Shown: positions 50,891 through 60,049 of the stretch, one piece after another
Layout of the letters: each line of letters begins with the position of its first letter
How positions within the stretch are numbered: the first letter of the stretch is position 1
NCBI GenBank assembly: GCA_964502145.1
Contig: CAZCVI010000019.1
Location: 1 to 64,000, forward strand
From: CAZCVI01 sp964502145
GTDB lineage: Bacteria > Acidobacteriota > Aminicenantia > UBA2199
DNA length: 64,000 bases
Direction of reading: 5' to 3'
The notes under the pieces: model-generated
Told to the model about the DNA's origin: nothing
Seen by the model: only the letters and a program-made list of their open reading frames with translations
Database searches by the model: none
Position numbers and translations under genes: made by a program

Positions 50891-53296
50891 TCATATTAAC
50901 CCTATTTTTTCGGATTCTTTTTGGGTATATTTGTTTGTTTCGGTGACAAAGATTTGGAACTGTTGGCGGAGTTGTTCGGCCAAGATAGTAGCAGTTTCGA
51001 TGTCATCGGCTTGACCTGCTGCTTCAATACGGGCGGCGACCTTTTGGAGGGCAATAGCGCCCATATTCCCGGAAGTACCCTTGATGGTATGACCCTGATA
51101 ACGAATCTGGTTGGCGTCACCTCTTTCCAATGATTTGTTAAGATCCTCCAGGCGTTGGGGAATCTCAATTAAAAATTCTCCGATGAGTTCTTGAACTAAA
51201 TCCTCGTCATCTAACACGCGATCCATGAGTCCTTTTTTATCGAAGACCATGGCATCCTTGGGTTCGGCGCCCTTGGGTTCGGCAATCCATTTTTCAATGA
51301 CATCGAGCAGGCTCTTGGGGTCGACGGGTTTGGGAATGGCGTCATTTATGCCGATAATGGCATATTTTTCACTCTCCTGAGCATCGGGTGGGGTGGTCAT
51401 GGCGATGATGGGAACACCGCGGGCCCTGGATTTCTTGGAATGTATTTCGCGTTGGGTTTTTTCAATCTCGCGGATTTGTCGAGTTGCTTCGTAACCGTCC
51501 ATTTCGGGCATACGGGTATCCATTAAGATGAGATCATAGGGAATCGTTTCCAATGCTTTGACTGCTTCTATACCATTGGCGACCGCATCGGTGCGGCATC
51601 CGAGTTTACTGAGGGCGTTTAGGATGGTTTTTTGGTTGGTGGTATTGTCTTCGACGAGGAGAATGCGTATTTTACTGCGCCGGGCTTCCTTGATGGAGTG
51701 GCGGGTCACTATGCGTCGGGTTTGGAGGTCGGAAGGGACTTGTTTGCCGCTGTAAACAGTAACGAGGCAGTCATAGAGAAGGGATTGTTTGACGGGTTTT
51801 GGGAGGTAAGCGGCGAAACCTATTTTTTCGAGACGAACAGCATCACCGCGACGCCCGGTGGAGGTCATCATAATGAGGCGTGTATCTTTTAATTGGGGAT
51901 GTTTTTTTATTTTATAGCCAAGTGTTTCTCCGTCCATGCCGGGCATTTGCATATCCAGGATGGCGATGAGAAAGGGATCGTTTTGGATAATGGCTTCTTC
52001 TAAAATAGTTAAGGCCGCGGAGCCATCGGTGGCTTCATCGTAGCGACAGTCCCAGGAATCAAGGAGCAGGGCAAGCAAGCGACGGTTGGTGGCATTGTCA
52101 TCGACAATAAGAACTCGTACACCACTGATATCGGTGAGAAATTCAGGGGAAATTGGGGGCCGCAACTGCTGTTTGGTGAGGGTGACGGTGAACCAAAAGG
52201 TAGAACCTTTTCCTTCTTGGCTCTCAACACCGATATCTCCACCCATCATCCGGGTCAATTGCCGAGAAATGGTCAAACCGAGGCCAGTACCACCGAATGT
52301 ATTGGTATTCTCGTCTTTATTAAAGGCATCGAAGAGGTATTTATGCTTTGGAAGAGGGATACCTATGCCAGTGTCGGTAATAGTGAAGCGAATGGTGACG
52401 GTATCTTGGTCCTCGTGGTCAAGGGTTACTTTTAAAGATATCTCACCTTTGGAAGTATATTTAATGGCATTTTCAGCGAGATAGGAGATAATTTGTCGGA
52501 GTCGTCCAGGATCGCCTTGTAACAGGGAGGGAACATCGGGTTCCATGAGACATACAAATTCGAGGTTCTTTTCCTGGGCGCGGAGATGGATGAGGTCGCT
52601 GGCGTCTTCGAGGGTAGTGCGGAGATTGAAGTCGAGGATTTCCAAGTCGAGTTTGCGGATTTCGATTTTGGAAAAATCCAAGATATCGTTGATGACATTA
52701 AGCAATTTGTCGGCGCTGGAACGGACGGTTTCTACCAGTTCTTTTTGTTGTCGTGTGAGTTCGGTGTCAAGTAGGAGGCCAGTCATGCCGATGACGCCGT
52801 TCATAGGGGTGCGCAGGTTGTGACTGAGATTGGTGAGGAACTGACTTTTGGCGCGGTTAGCGAGTTCGGCTTCAAGGCGGGCGATATGCAATTCCCGGTT
52901 CATCTCTTTGAGTGTCATGTGTTGCTGATGAAGTTCCAAAAAGACATTCACTTTGTTGATCAAGATATCGGGGTCGAGGGGTTTGAAGAGGTAATCGACA
53001 GCGCCGGATTCATATCCTTTGAAGACGTGTCTTTGTTCTTTGCTGATGGCGGTGACAAAGATAATTGGAATATGTTTGGTCTCGGAATTGCCGCGCATCA
53101 ATTCGGCGGTTTCGAAACCGTCCATCTCGGGCATCATGACGTCCAGCAATACGAGGGCGAATTCATGGTCTAAGAGAAGCCCGAGAGCCTGGTTACCGGA
53201 AGTGGCTCTAACGATATTCAACCCTGGCCGTTCCAAGATTTTTTCAAGTGCCAGGAGATTTTCAGGCTTGTCATCAACAATTAGAATACTCTGCAC
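50891..53296 (-). CDS. Cytoplasmic hybrid kinase: REC-HisKA-HATPase-REC-REC-HPt
   Basis: The 801-residue protein has no membrane helix. Order: receiver (3-123, D52), HisKA (150-215), HATPase (about 260-375; G-box FGGTGLGLTI), receiver (about 402-525), receiver (about 545-680) and an HPt domain with H736 in QGHTIKGTSGN. In the HisKA motif the usual H-E/D is H-N (H159-N160, SHNLRTP), removing the acidic residue that aids autophosphorylation and phosphatase activity. The protein may act chiefly as a phosphorelay. Start is GTG at 53296 with GAGGAG 7 nt upstream. The next kinase gene begins 37 bp after its stop. Confidence 0.9.
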   Translation of the reverse strand: MQSILIVDDKPENLLALEKILERPGLNIVRATSGNQALGLLLDHEFALVLLDVMMPEMDGFETAELMRGNSETKHIPIIFVTAISKEQRHVFKGYESGAVDYLFKPLDPDILINKVNVFLELHQQHMTLKEMNRELHIARLEAELANRAKSQFLTNLSHNLRTPMNGVIGMTGLLLDTELTRQQKELVETVRSSADKLLNVINDILDFSKIEIRKLDLEILDFNLRTTLEDASDLIHLRAQEKNLEFVCLMEPDVPSLLQGDPGRLRQIISYLAENAIKYTSKGEISLKVTLDHEDQDTVTIRFTITDTGIGIPLPKHKYLFDAFNKDENTNTFGGTGLGLTISRQLTRMMGGDIGVESQEGKGSTFWFTVTLTKQQLRPPISPEFLTDISGVRVLIVDDNATNRRLLALLLDSWDCRYDEATDGSAALTILEEAIIQNDPFLIAILDMQMPGMDGETLGYKIKKHPQLKDTRLIMMTSTGRRGDAVRLEKIGFAAYLPKPVKQSLLYDCLVTVYSGKQVPSDLQTRRIVTRHSIKEARRSKIRILLVEDNTTNQKTILNALSKLGCRTDAVANGIEAVKALETIPYDLILMDTRMPEMDGYEATRQIREIEKTQREIHSKKSRARGVPIIAMTTPPDAQESEKYAIIGINDAIPKPVDPKSLLDVIEKWIAEPKGAEPKDAMVFDKKGLMDRVLDDEDLVQELIGEFLIEIPQRLEDLNKSLERGDANQIRYQGHTIKGTSGNMGAIALQKVAARIEAAGQADDIETATILAEQLRQQFQIFVTETNKYTQKESEKIGLI

Positions 53297-53526
53297 TGTT
53301 TACTCCTCGGGCGGGATTAAAAATTTTCTGCCCATTATCTGAAATATTAACAGAGGTATTGAAAAAAATCAAGTGAAATCAGTAAGAGGGTTACTTTTTT
53401 TGTTAAAATAAACAAAAAGAGACTGGGAAAAAATTAAGGAAAATAAATTAGCGATTGTCTTACTGAGGGATATGTTTTATAATTGGTTTTTTATGGAGCG
53501 AATGTGATTTGGAAGTGAGGTTGGTC

Positions 53527-54300
53527 ATGTGGTGCAATGATAAAATGATGACTGTTGTTCTACCCTGTGCGGGTGAGGGGAGCCGGATGGCTTTAAAAAC
53601 GCCAAAAGAGTTGTATGACATTTTTCCTGAAAGGGGCGGGGTGCGGTTGATTGATTTTTCTTTGGCTCATATTCGCGCCTTTCAGTGGCCGGAACAGGTG
53701 CGGGTGGCAGTAGTGGTTCGGCCTTGGAAGGTGGGGGTGGCAGAATACGTAAGGCAACAGTTGCCGGGTATTGATGTGGATACGGTGATGTTCGATGATC
53801 GGTATCAAGAGTGGCCGGGTTCGGTGTATTCTGCGGCGGGATGTTTTTCAGCGCATAATCTGGTGTTATTGCCGGATTCCTGTTTGAAACTAACAAAAAC
53901 CAATATTACGAATGAGAAAGAGACGCTTATTGAAAGAATGTTAGGCGCGTTGGCATCGGCAAAGGTGGTGTTTGGTCACGTGCCATGCAGGGACAAGGAA
54001 ATATTGGGGACAATGGGGGCAATGCGGGTGGAAAATAATCGGGTAACTGCTTTTCAAGATAAACCAAGGGCGGCACTGGAGATATTTAATGGGTTTTGGG
54101 GGTGTTATGGGTTTCGCCGAGAAGTGGGGCGGGAGTTGTATGATTTTTTAATTCAATCGGTCCGCCATGAAGGGGCTTGTTTGGAGGAGCAATCATTTTA
54201 TCCACCGGGGGTGATTGGGTTGGCTGCCTATTTTGACCTGGGCACCTGGGACCGGATCGAAATTTTTCGGGAACAGATGGGGACAAACTGGACGAAATAA
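53527..54300 (+). CDS. Sugar-phosphate nucleotidyltransferase-like protein
   Basis: From the ATG at 53527 (GAGG 7 nt upstream; preferred over TTG at 53509) the protein has 257 residues. The N-terminal LPCAGEGSRM (12-21) is the nucleotide-binding motif of the GlmU/RmlA/GalU family, slightly altered from G-x-G-T-R. LLPDSCLKL corresponds to the metal-binding position where D is expected, and QDKPRAA follows. These enzymes activate sugars to NDP-sugars. The acceptor sugar is unknown. It is convergent with the glycosyltransferase gene (17 bp apart). Confidence 0.75.
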   Translation: MWCNDKMMTVVLPCAGEGSRMALKTPKELYDIFPERGGVRLIDFSLAHIRAFQWPEQVRVAVVVRPWKVGVAEYVRQQLPGIDVDTVMFDDRYQEWPGSVYSAAGCFSAHNLVLLPDSCLKLTKTNITNEKETLIERMLGALASAKVVFGHVPCRDKEILGTMGAMRVENNRVTAFQDKPRAALEIFNGFWGCYGFRREVGRELYDFLIQSVRHEGACLEEQSFYPPGVIGLAAYFDLGTWDRIEIFREQMGTNWTK

Positions 54301-54317
54301 ACAGGAATAAAAAGATT

Positions 54318-55202
54318 TTAGGTGTTGGATGCGTAGGGTGAGGGGGTGAGTTCTTGCATTAATTGGTGGAAGTAGTTGAGACGGCGTTGATCATTGTTTT
54401 GTTGCCAGAGAATGCTGGATTGGAGTAATTCTTGTTGGATGATTTCCAGCACTTTTATTTTGTTTTCGCCTTCGAGGTAACGTTGGCAAAAGCGGATGCG
54501 GTTGCGTTGGAAATAGAAGGTGGTGTACAATGGTTTTTTTCGGCACGTTTGGCCGCCACCGTGGGCGATGTGAGCCTCATAGGCGCGGGCCAAGGGGATG
54601 TGGTGTTGATGGGCACGGAAACATAAATCAACATCTTCCCAATACATGTGAAAGGATTCGTCGGTTCCGCCTAACGTGGTGAAAGCGGCTTTGGTAATCC
54701 ACAGGGCGGTGCCGGGAATATAATCTTTGTCTGGAGCAAGGAGGATGGGGAGATTTTGTTCCTGGTAGTGGTGTAGCAGACCGGTTTCTTTGTCAAACCA
54801 AGCGCCGATGGCGTCGATTTTGTCGGGATTGGATAGATGGGTGATGAGTGGGGCGACGATTCCAGCGCGGGTTTGCGCGGCAGTAGCGGCGCAAGTCTCG
54901 ACGGTGTGGGATTGGATGTGGGTATCGTTGGTGCAGAACATGGCGCTAGTGAAAGTGGAGGAAAAAACGTGGGCCAATGAACGGTTAAAACCTCCTGAAA
55001 ACCCAAGGTTGTTGGGAATACCCAGATGATTGCATGTTGGGAAAAATTGCCGCACTTGTGCTGCGACGTCTGGACTGGAACCATTATCAAAACAAAAGAC
55101 CTGACCAGGGGGATACCGGGCTGCCAAAATGGACTGGATGCATTGGATGGTTAAACGGACTTTATTATAATATAACACGATTATGGCTGTTGCTTCTTTC
55201 AT
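54318..55202 (-). CDS. Family 2 glycosyltransferase
   Basis: The 294-residue protein is a GT-A fold glycosyltransferase. It starts with AIIVLYYNK and shows DNGSSPDV, the metal-binding NDTH position and the catalytic WEDVDLCFRA. This is the rhamnosyltransferase-like subgroup that builds surface polysaccharides. No membrane helix is seen. It lies in a small group of sugar genes with the nucleotidyltransferase and the GT4 enzyme downstream. Confidence 0.88.
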   Translation of the reverse strand: MKEATAIIVLYYNKVRLTIQCIQSILAARYPPGQVFCFDNGSSPDVAAQVRQFFPTCNHLGIPNNLGFSGGFNRSLAHVFSSTFTSAMFCTNDTHIQSHTVETCAATAAQTRAGIVAPLITHLSNPDKIDAIGAWFDKETGLLHHYQEQNLPILLAPDKDYIPGTALWITKAAFTTLGGTDESFHMYWEDVDLCFRAHQHHIPLARAYEAHIAHGGGQTCRKKPLYTTFYFQRNRIRFCQRYLEGENKIKVLEIIQQELLQSSILWQQNNDQRRLNYFHQLMQELTPSPYASNT

Positions 55203-55354
55203 TTGACCTGTTTCCTCCGGTTTAAGGGAATCGTGTAAAGAATTTTTTGTGCCGAATAGATAAATTTTTATAAATTTTATTTTCTGTATTCCTGTTAAAG
55301 GGTTAAGATATCACGTTTTTATAAAAAAGAAAAGAGATTATTTTGCAAATGGGC

Positions 55355-55383
55355 TTGAAATCAAATGCAATTGATTGTATAAT
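55355..55383 (+). promoter_or_regulatory. Promoter of the tRNA-Arg gene
   Basis: TTGAAA (55355-55360), 17-bp spacer, TATAAT (55378-55383), 15 bp before the mature 5' end. Confidence 0.7.
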
Positions 55384-55398
55384 ACTTAATTCTGGTTT

Positions 55399-55471
55399 GC
55401 GCTCGTAGCTCAATGGATAGAGCATTTGACTACGAATCAAAAGGTTGGGGGTTCGAGTCCCTCCGGGCGCA
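55399..55471 (+). tRNA. tRNA-Arg (anticodon ACG)
   Basis: The 73-nt gene folds into a full cloverleaf. The acceptor stem 55399-55405 pairs with 55464-55470 with one G-U, and A55471 is the discriminator. The D arm has AGCTCAATGGATAGAGC, the anticodon loop is CTACGAA (anticodon ACG, for Arg, normally edited to ICG), and the T arm has GGTTCGAGTCC. CCA is not encoded. It has its own promoter and may be cotranscribed with the following genes, whose start lies 70 bp away. Confidence 0.95.
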
Positions 55472-55540
55472 AATTTTGTTCCCCAAAGAAAAACAAAAAA
55501 AAAATAACGAAATCACCCATATCTTCAAGAGGAGAAAAAC

Positions 55541-56224
55541 ATGCCGGATGAGAAAAATCTTCCTGTCGACGGGTTTATCTCTGCAAACCAGGACATTGAC
55601 GTGCAGGAAATCATGGATTCGATTCAAAAACGAATCCGGGAGAAACAGAGCTCGGGAGTTCTCAAACAAGTAGAAATCGACGAGATCGCGGATATGGAAT
55701 TACTGCCTTTACCTGATTTCCTTGAAGTTCCCAATGTCTATCAACCCCATCTTTATCCTGGCACGGGTCAACCTATGGACCCGTTGGCAGGCTATCACCC
55801 GGTAGCAGTGACGTTTGAAGTGGAAACGGGTACTGGAGTGCGGGGAGTGGTTAAAAAAATATTGCTGACTATTCGCCGGGTTATTTTTCCGCTGATTCGT
55901 TTCATGACGAGACCGATATATAATGAATTGAAAGATTACACGGGCCAGTGGTGCAATAATAATGGGCGGGATATCTACAAGATCACGGCACAAATGGAAC
56001 ACGACCGCAAAGTGATCTATCAAAGCAAAGAGTATATCAAGCTGATGCACAACGCGCTGAATAATATGATGGTGGAATTTTCCAAATTAAAAATCGACGA
56101 AGAATTACTTAAAACAAGGATCAAAGTGATGGAAGACAAGATCGAGTTCATAGAGAACCGGGAACGGGCGCTTGAGAAAAAGGTGTTTGTCGAGAACAAG
56201 GGGGAGGAAACCTCTGCGGGATGA
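55541..56224 (+). CDS. Uncharacterised coiled-coil protein beside a glycosyltransferase
   Basis: The 227-residue protein has no signal peptide. An N-terminal helix IMDSIQKRIREKQ (24-36) is of a type seen at the head of polysaccharide-associated methyltransferase/glycosyltransferase partners. An amphipathic, basic hydrophobic helix (about 104-123) could bind the membrane. The C-terminal ~85 residues form a coiled coil. It overlaps the next gene (GT4) by 4 nt, so the products are probably made together. I infer a scaffold role in surface glycan synthesis. GAGGAG precedes the ATG. Confidence 0.65.
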   Translation: MPDEKNLPVDGFISANQDIDVQEIMDSIQKRIREKQSSGVLKQVEIDEIADMELLPLPDFLEVPNVYQPHLYPGTGQPMDPLAGYHPVAVTFEVETGTGVRGVVKKILLTIRRVIFPLIRFMTRPIYNELKDYTGQWCNNNGRDIYKITAQMEHDRKVIYQSKEYIKLMHNALNNMMVEFSKLKIDEELLKTRIKVMEDKIEFIENRERALEKKVFVENKGEETSAG

Positions 56225-57279
56225 AGGTCCATCAATTTTTAACCTCTTATTCCTATGGCGATGCGATTGGCAACGAGGTATTGGAGATTCGTAATTTTTT
56301 AAGAGCGCAGGGGCATGAATCGGAGATTTTCGCGCTGTTCTATCATCCTAAATACGCGGGGCAAATTATTAATTACCTGGAATATGACCGTTATTCGGCG
56401 GCGGATCATATTATGATCTACCATTTTTCGATTGGCTCGCCAGTGACAAAGAAATTCTTACGGGCACCGGATAAGAAGGTTATTATCTATCATAATATCA
56501 CGCCGCACCATTTTTTTCTTGACTATCACCGGGTATTGGCGAAAGATTGTTTTAAAGGTCGCATCGAGTTGAAAGCGCTGGTTGGAAAAGTGGACCTGGC
56601 ACTGGGGGACTCGCACTACAATGAGCAAGAATTGAAAGACGTGGGATTTACGAATACAGGGGTATTACCACTGGTGATGAATTTCGCTAAATTCGAACAA
56701 CCTATTGTACCGGTGTTAAAAGAACTTTTTGATGATGGAAAAAAGAATATCCTCTTTGTAGGGCGTGTGATTCCGAATAAAATGGTAGAGGATGTGATCA
56801 AAACCTTTTACTTTTACCAGACATTTTTTAATGCCGCATCGCGGTTATTTATTGTCGGCGAATACCGGGGGTTTGAACGGTATCATTCGGCGCTGCAAAA
56901 TATGGTGGGGCGATTGGGTTTAAAGAACGTTCATTTTACCGGGCACATCCCGGACGAAGAGTTGATCTCTTATTTTAAATTATCCCATTTGTACCTGCAC
57001 ATGAGCGAACATGAAGGGTTTTGTGCGCCCGTGCCAGAAAGTTTTTATTTGCAAATCCCGGTTGTGGCCTATAATGCGGGGGCGGTTTGCGAGACGATGA
57101 ATAACGGGGGCATCCTGTTAAATAAAAAAGATTTTCCCCGGACCGCGGCATTGATGGAACGTATTTTAACAGACCATGGATTAAGAGAAAAAATTTTGCA
57201 CGGCCAACAAGAGGCGTTGCAAAAGTACTACCAAAATAAAACGGGAAAAATCTTGCTGGAATTTATCGAGAGATTGTAA
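56221..57279 (+). CDS. Family 4 (GT-B) glycosyltransferase
   Basis: The 352-residue protein has a GT-B fold. The C-terminal half carries ILFVGRVIPNKMVEDVI and the nucleotide-sugar site HMSEHEGFCAPVPESFYLQIPVVAYNAGA, with the EX7E-type Glu pair. It transfers an activated sugar, probably in surface polysaccharide assembly. It starts in the ATGA overlap with the coiled-coil gene and shares its operon. From 57280 to 57322 there is no clear terminator. Confidence 0.88.
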   Translation: MKVHQFLTSYSYGDAIGNEVLEIRNFLRAQGHESEIFALFYHPKYAGQIINYLEYDRYSAADHIMIYHFSIGSPVTKKFLRAPDKKVIIYHNITPHHFFLDYHRVLAKDCFKGRIELKALVGKVDLALGDSHYNEQELKDVGFTNTGVLPLVMNFAKFEQPIVPVLKELFDDGKKNILFVGRVIPNKMVEDVIKTFYFYQTFFNAASRLFIVGEYRGFERYHSALQNMVGRLGLKNVHFTGHIPDEELISYFKLSHLYLHMSEHEGFCAPVPESFYLQIPVVAYNAGAVCETMNNGGILLNKKDFPRTAALMERILTDHGLREKILHGQQEALQKYYQNKTGKILLEFIERL

Positions 57280-57322
57280 ACCTCTGGCAATCATTTTTGG
57301 GGTAATCGACGGGGGGTAATAT

Positions 57323-57352
57323 TTGACGGAAACGCAGTATTAATGGTATACT
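57323..57352 (+). promoter_or_regulatory. Promoter of the DUF362/larB operon
   Basis: TTGACG (57323-57328), 18-bp spacer, TATACT (57347-57352), 29 bp before the ATG. Confidence 0.55.
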
Positions 57353-57381
57353 CTTAAATCTGATCAAGGAGTATAAAACGG

Positions 57382-58488
57382 ATGAAGCGAAAAGAAATTG
57401 TTCTGGTTAAGGAAACACGGCAGCATGAGTTTGTAAAGAAAATAATGGATGCGATTTCGCCGCATTTGAGTTTGAAAACGTCTGACAAGGTGGCGATAAA
57501 GATCAATCTTTCCGGTTCGCGGGAGATTTATGCCAACACGCACTATGAAACGGTGGATTCGTTGATATCCTATTTGAAATCCAATTTTGGGATCACTGAT
57601 ATTTCCATTATCGAGGGTTCAGACGGGGCGTTTTATACAGGCAAGACCACCTGGGATATATTTTATAAGTTCAGGTACAAGGAAGTGGAGCTAAAAGGGG
57701 CGAAACTGGCGAATCTGGATGAATTGCCCCATGATTTATTTCTGGACGTGCAAACATTATCGGGAGTGAGACGCATCAGTTATACGAAATATGACGCGGA
57801 TTATATAATCAGCGTGGTGCCGCCCAAAACACATCATTTGCAACCGGTGTGCTTGTCAATTCCTAATTTGACAGGCTTTGTTAAGGCTGAAGACCGGATA
57901 CTGATGTATGGTTTGACCAACTCGGATCTAAAAAAGGTGAATTCCTTTAAGAGTGAGCGGTTGTTGGCGATGATGGACCTTGCAGGCAAGAATTTCGCGG
58001 CGTTGCTGCGAGCGATCTCGCCTTCTATGGCTATTATTGATGGTCTTTACGGCATGGAAGGGAAAGGACCGGTCAAAGGCAGTCCTGTGTTTCATGGTTT
58101 TGCTATTGCTTCTGAAGATATGGTGATGGTGGATGCGTTGACCACGTATATCATGGGTTTTGACGTCGAGCATGTTGCTTATCTCACCCATGCTGCTCTG
58201 GAAGAGCTGGGCAGTACCCGTTGGCAGAATGTGATCGGAGTCGACCCGGCGCAGGTGAAGTTTCCGTATCGGCCCCATCCTTTTTTCCAGAAGCAGCGGT
58301 TGTGGAAAAGTTCCGGATTCAAGAACAATAATAATACGGAGCACACGGGCAATAATGGAAATGGGAATGGGACTGAAAAAAATGAGGGAAACAATAATTC
58401 GCGGGACCATCGGGAAAATGGCAATAAACCGTTCATTCGCGAACGATTTATAAGAGAAAAAAATAAAAATGAAAGCAATAATCGCTAA
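57382..58488 (+). CDS. DUF362-domain protein with Asn-rich tail
   Basis: The 368-residue protein is a DUF362 (COG2006) member. It shows VAIKINLSGSR, VPPKTHHLQPVCLSIPNLTGFV and DALTTYIMGFD motifs. It lacks the ferredoxin-like cysteine pairs that some DUF362 proteins carry. The last ~55 residues are a low-complexity Asn/Glu/Arg-rich tail (about 313-368). The gene overlaps larB by 20 nt, so the two are coupled. DUF362 function is unknown; the link to LarB suggests nickel-pincer cofactor or related chemistry. It has its own promoter. Confidence 0.8.
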   Translation: MKRKEIVLVKETRQHEFVKKIMDAISPHLSLKTSDKVAIKINLSGSREIYANTHYETVDSLISYLKSNFGITDISIIEGSDGAFYTGKTTWDIFYKFRYKEVELKGAKLANLDELPHDLFLDVQTLSGVRRISYTKYDADYIISVVPPKTHHLQPVCLSIPNLTGFVKAEDRILMYGLTNSDLKKVNSFKSERLLAMMDLAGKNFAALLRAISPSMAIIDGLYGMEGKGPVKGSPVFHGFAIASEDMVMVDALTTYIMGFDVEHVAYLTHAALEELGSTRWQNVIGVDPAQVKFPYRPHPFFQKQRLWKSSGFKNNNNTEHTGNNGNGNGTEKNEGNNNSRDHRENGNKPFIRERFIREKNKNESNNR

Positions 58489-59230
58489 AAATATAGAATT
58501 ATTAAAATCCGGGGTTTTATCGGAAGCGGAGTTCTTGAAATTTGTCGAGAATATCCCTTATGAGAATATGGGGGACATTAAATTGGATTTCCATCGTAAG
58601 ATCAGGCGTGGGTTGCCAGAGGCGATTTATGGGAGTGGTAAAACACCGGAGCAATTAAAACAAATCGTGCAACGTTTTGCGCATATGGGCGAAGATATTC
58701 TGATCACAAGACTGGAAGAGGATAAGTATACTGTTTTAGCGACAATGTGTCCCGAAGTGGGGTTGGTCTATCATGAGAAAGCGCGTATCGCGACGTTTGC
58801 TAAACCGCCGCAATTGCGGTTTGCGGGAACAGTGATGGTGTTATCTGCTGGTTCATCTGATGAGCGGGTGGCTGATGAAGCGTATGTTTCGGCATTGTAT
58901 CTGGGCAATAATGTAGAGAAAGCCTATGATGTGGGGGTCGCTTGTTTGTCGCGGGTGTTGGATTTGCGCGATCGTTTTAATAAATCTGCCGTATTGATCG
59001 TAGTCGCAGGTATGGAAGGAGCTTTGCCCTCCGTAGTCGCGGGGTTAACATCAACACCGGTGATTGCCGTGCCCACGTCTGTCGGTTATGGTGCCAATTT
59101 CCATGGACTGGCCGCGCTTTTGTCCATGCTCAATACCTGTTCCGGTGGCGTCAGTGTCGTGAATATTGATAATGGCTTTGGCGCCGCGTTTCAAGCCTCG
59201 TTGATCAACCAGAAAATCAGTGGGGTGTGA
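58469..59230 (+). CDS. larB: LarB-type pyridinium-3,5-biscarboxylate synthase
   Basis: The 253-residue protein has a C-terminal AIR-carboxylase-like (PurE) domain with VLSAGSSDERVADEA and AGMEGALPSVVAGL. An N-terminal extension with LDFHRKIRRGLPEAIYGSGKT is characteristic of LarB. LarB carboxylates and hydrolyses nicotinate adenine dinucleotide as the first step of the nickel pincer nucleotide cofactor. No larC, larE or larA lies in the window, so the remaining steps must be encoded elsewhere. It overlaps the DUF362 gene by 20 nt. The gene ends before the repeat region 59295-60183. Confidence 0.9.
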   Translation: MKAIIAKNIELLKSGVLSEAEFLKFVENIPYENMGDIKLDFHRKIRRGLPEAIYGSGKTPEQLKQIVQRFAHMGEDILITRLEEDKYTVLATMCPEVGLVYHEKARIATFAKPPQLRFAGTVMVLSAGSSDERVADEAYVSALYLGNNVEKAYDVGVACLSRVLDLRDRFNKSAVLIVVAGMEGALPSVVAGLTSTPVIAVPTSVGYGANFHGLAALLSMLNTCSGGVSVVNIDNGFGAAFQASLINQKISGV

Positions 59231-59294
59231 GTGATCACCCCTTGTGGCTCTATAAGTAAAGGGAAAAAAGAGTTTTGACTACTTTAATACTTTC

Positions 59295-59431
59295 GTGGGA
59301 AGAATGGGAATGATGGGAATTATGGGAATGATGAGATAAACAAAAAAATTCCCATTCCTCCCATTCTTCCCATAATTCCTTTTCCTCCCACTTGATTTTA
59401 TGGTACTCTCAAAGATTTGGCGGTGAATTTA
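59295..59431 (+). repeat. 9-bp-period foldback element E
   Basis: The left arm (59295-59336) is built of TGGGANNNN units (AGAA, ATGA, ATTA, ATGA). The right arm (59348-59391) is inverted. The tail TTGGCGGTGAATTTA follows at 59417-59431. It is immediately followed by composite element copy 2. Confidence 0.75.
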
Positions 59432-59469
59432 GGTATACTTATGTCAACGATATGAGTGTCAGTTATCAT

Positions 59470-60020
59470 TCTGGATTAAAACATCATGGAAATGGAAAGC
59501 AGTCAATGCATTCTGGGGTACACCTTCTTCCAGCAAATCATTTATGGCTTAATTATGCCTTCATCGCTGTAAAAAAGGCATACAACCAGTGGTTTTTGCT
59601 TTTACATTTCCTATTTCATTGGTACGATGTGTTAATGTCGGGGTGAACTTTGCCATTTTTGACGTGGAATCAGTCATTTTCATCGTACACTCTCTACATG
59701 TTGCGGTGCAATCATTAAATGTAGTGGTGCAATGTCTAATTGCAGTGGTGCAATGTCTAAATGTAGTGGTGCAATGTCTAAATGTAGTGGTGCAATGTCT
59801 AATTGCAGTGCTGCAATGTCTAAATGTAGAGGAGCAATCATAACTTTCACTAGTGAAACGTGTCATTGCAATCCTAAAGTGTCTACTTGCAGCGGTGAAA
59901 TCATAACTTTCACTAGTGAAACGTGTCATTGCCATCCTAAAGTGTCTACTTGCAGGGGTGCAACGTTCAAGTTCCCCTCTACTTTGCCTTAAAAAATTCG
60001 CAACTGTGTCCCGATAAACC
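59470..60020. repeat. Composite intergenic element, copy 2
   Basis: This ~550-bp segment matches 27690-28285. It has a promoter-like TTTACA-N16-TACGAT (59601-59628) at the same place, a 21-bp array, duplicated CACTAGTGAAACGTGTCATT segments and the same right flank. Here the minus strand is open from 59935 to 59561 (124 codons) with seven-residue repeats such as TFRHCTT, and segments MTRFTSESYD. The plus frame is also open through the array (about 59732-59992). Codons upstream of the minus ATG are also conserved with copy 1. Whether any frame is translated is not known. Confidence 0.65.
59706..59831. repeat. Tandem array of six 21-bp units
   Basis: Six units of 21 bp share the core GCAATGTCTAAATG (first unit GCAATCATTAAATG as in copy 1). 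The unit length equals that of copy 1 but the consensus has shifted, so each array has been homogenised on its own. Confidence 0.85.
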
Positions 60021-60049
60021 TGGATTGTCTTTTTTCATTAATAAAGCGG

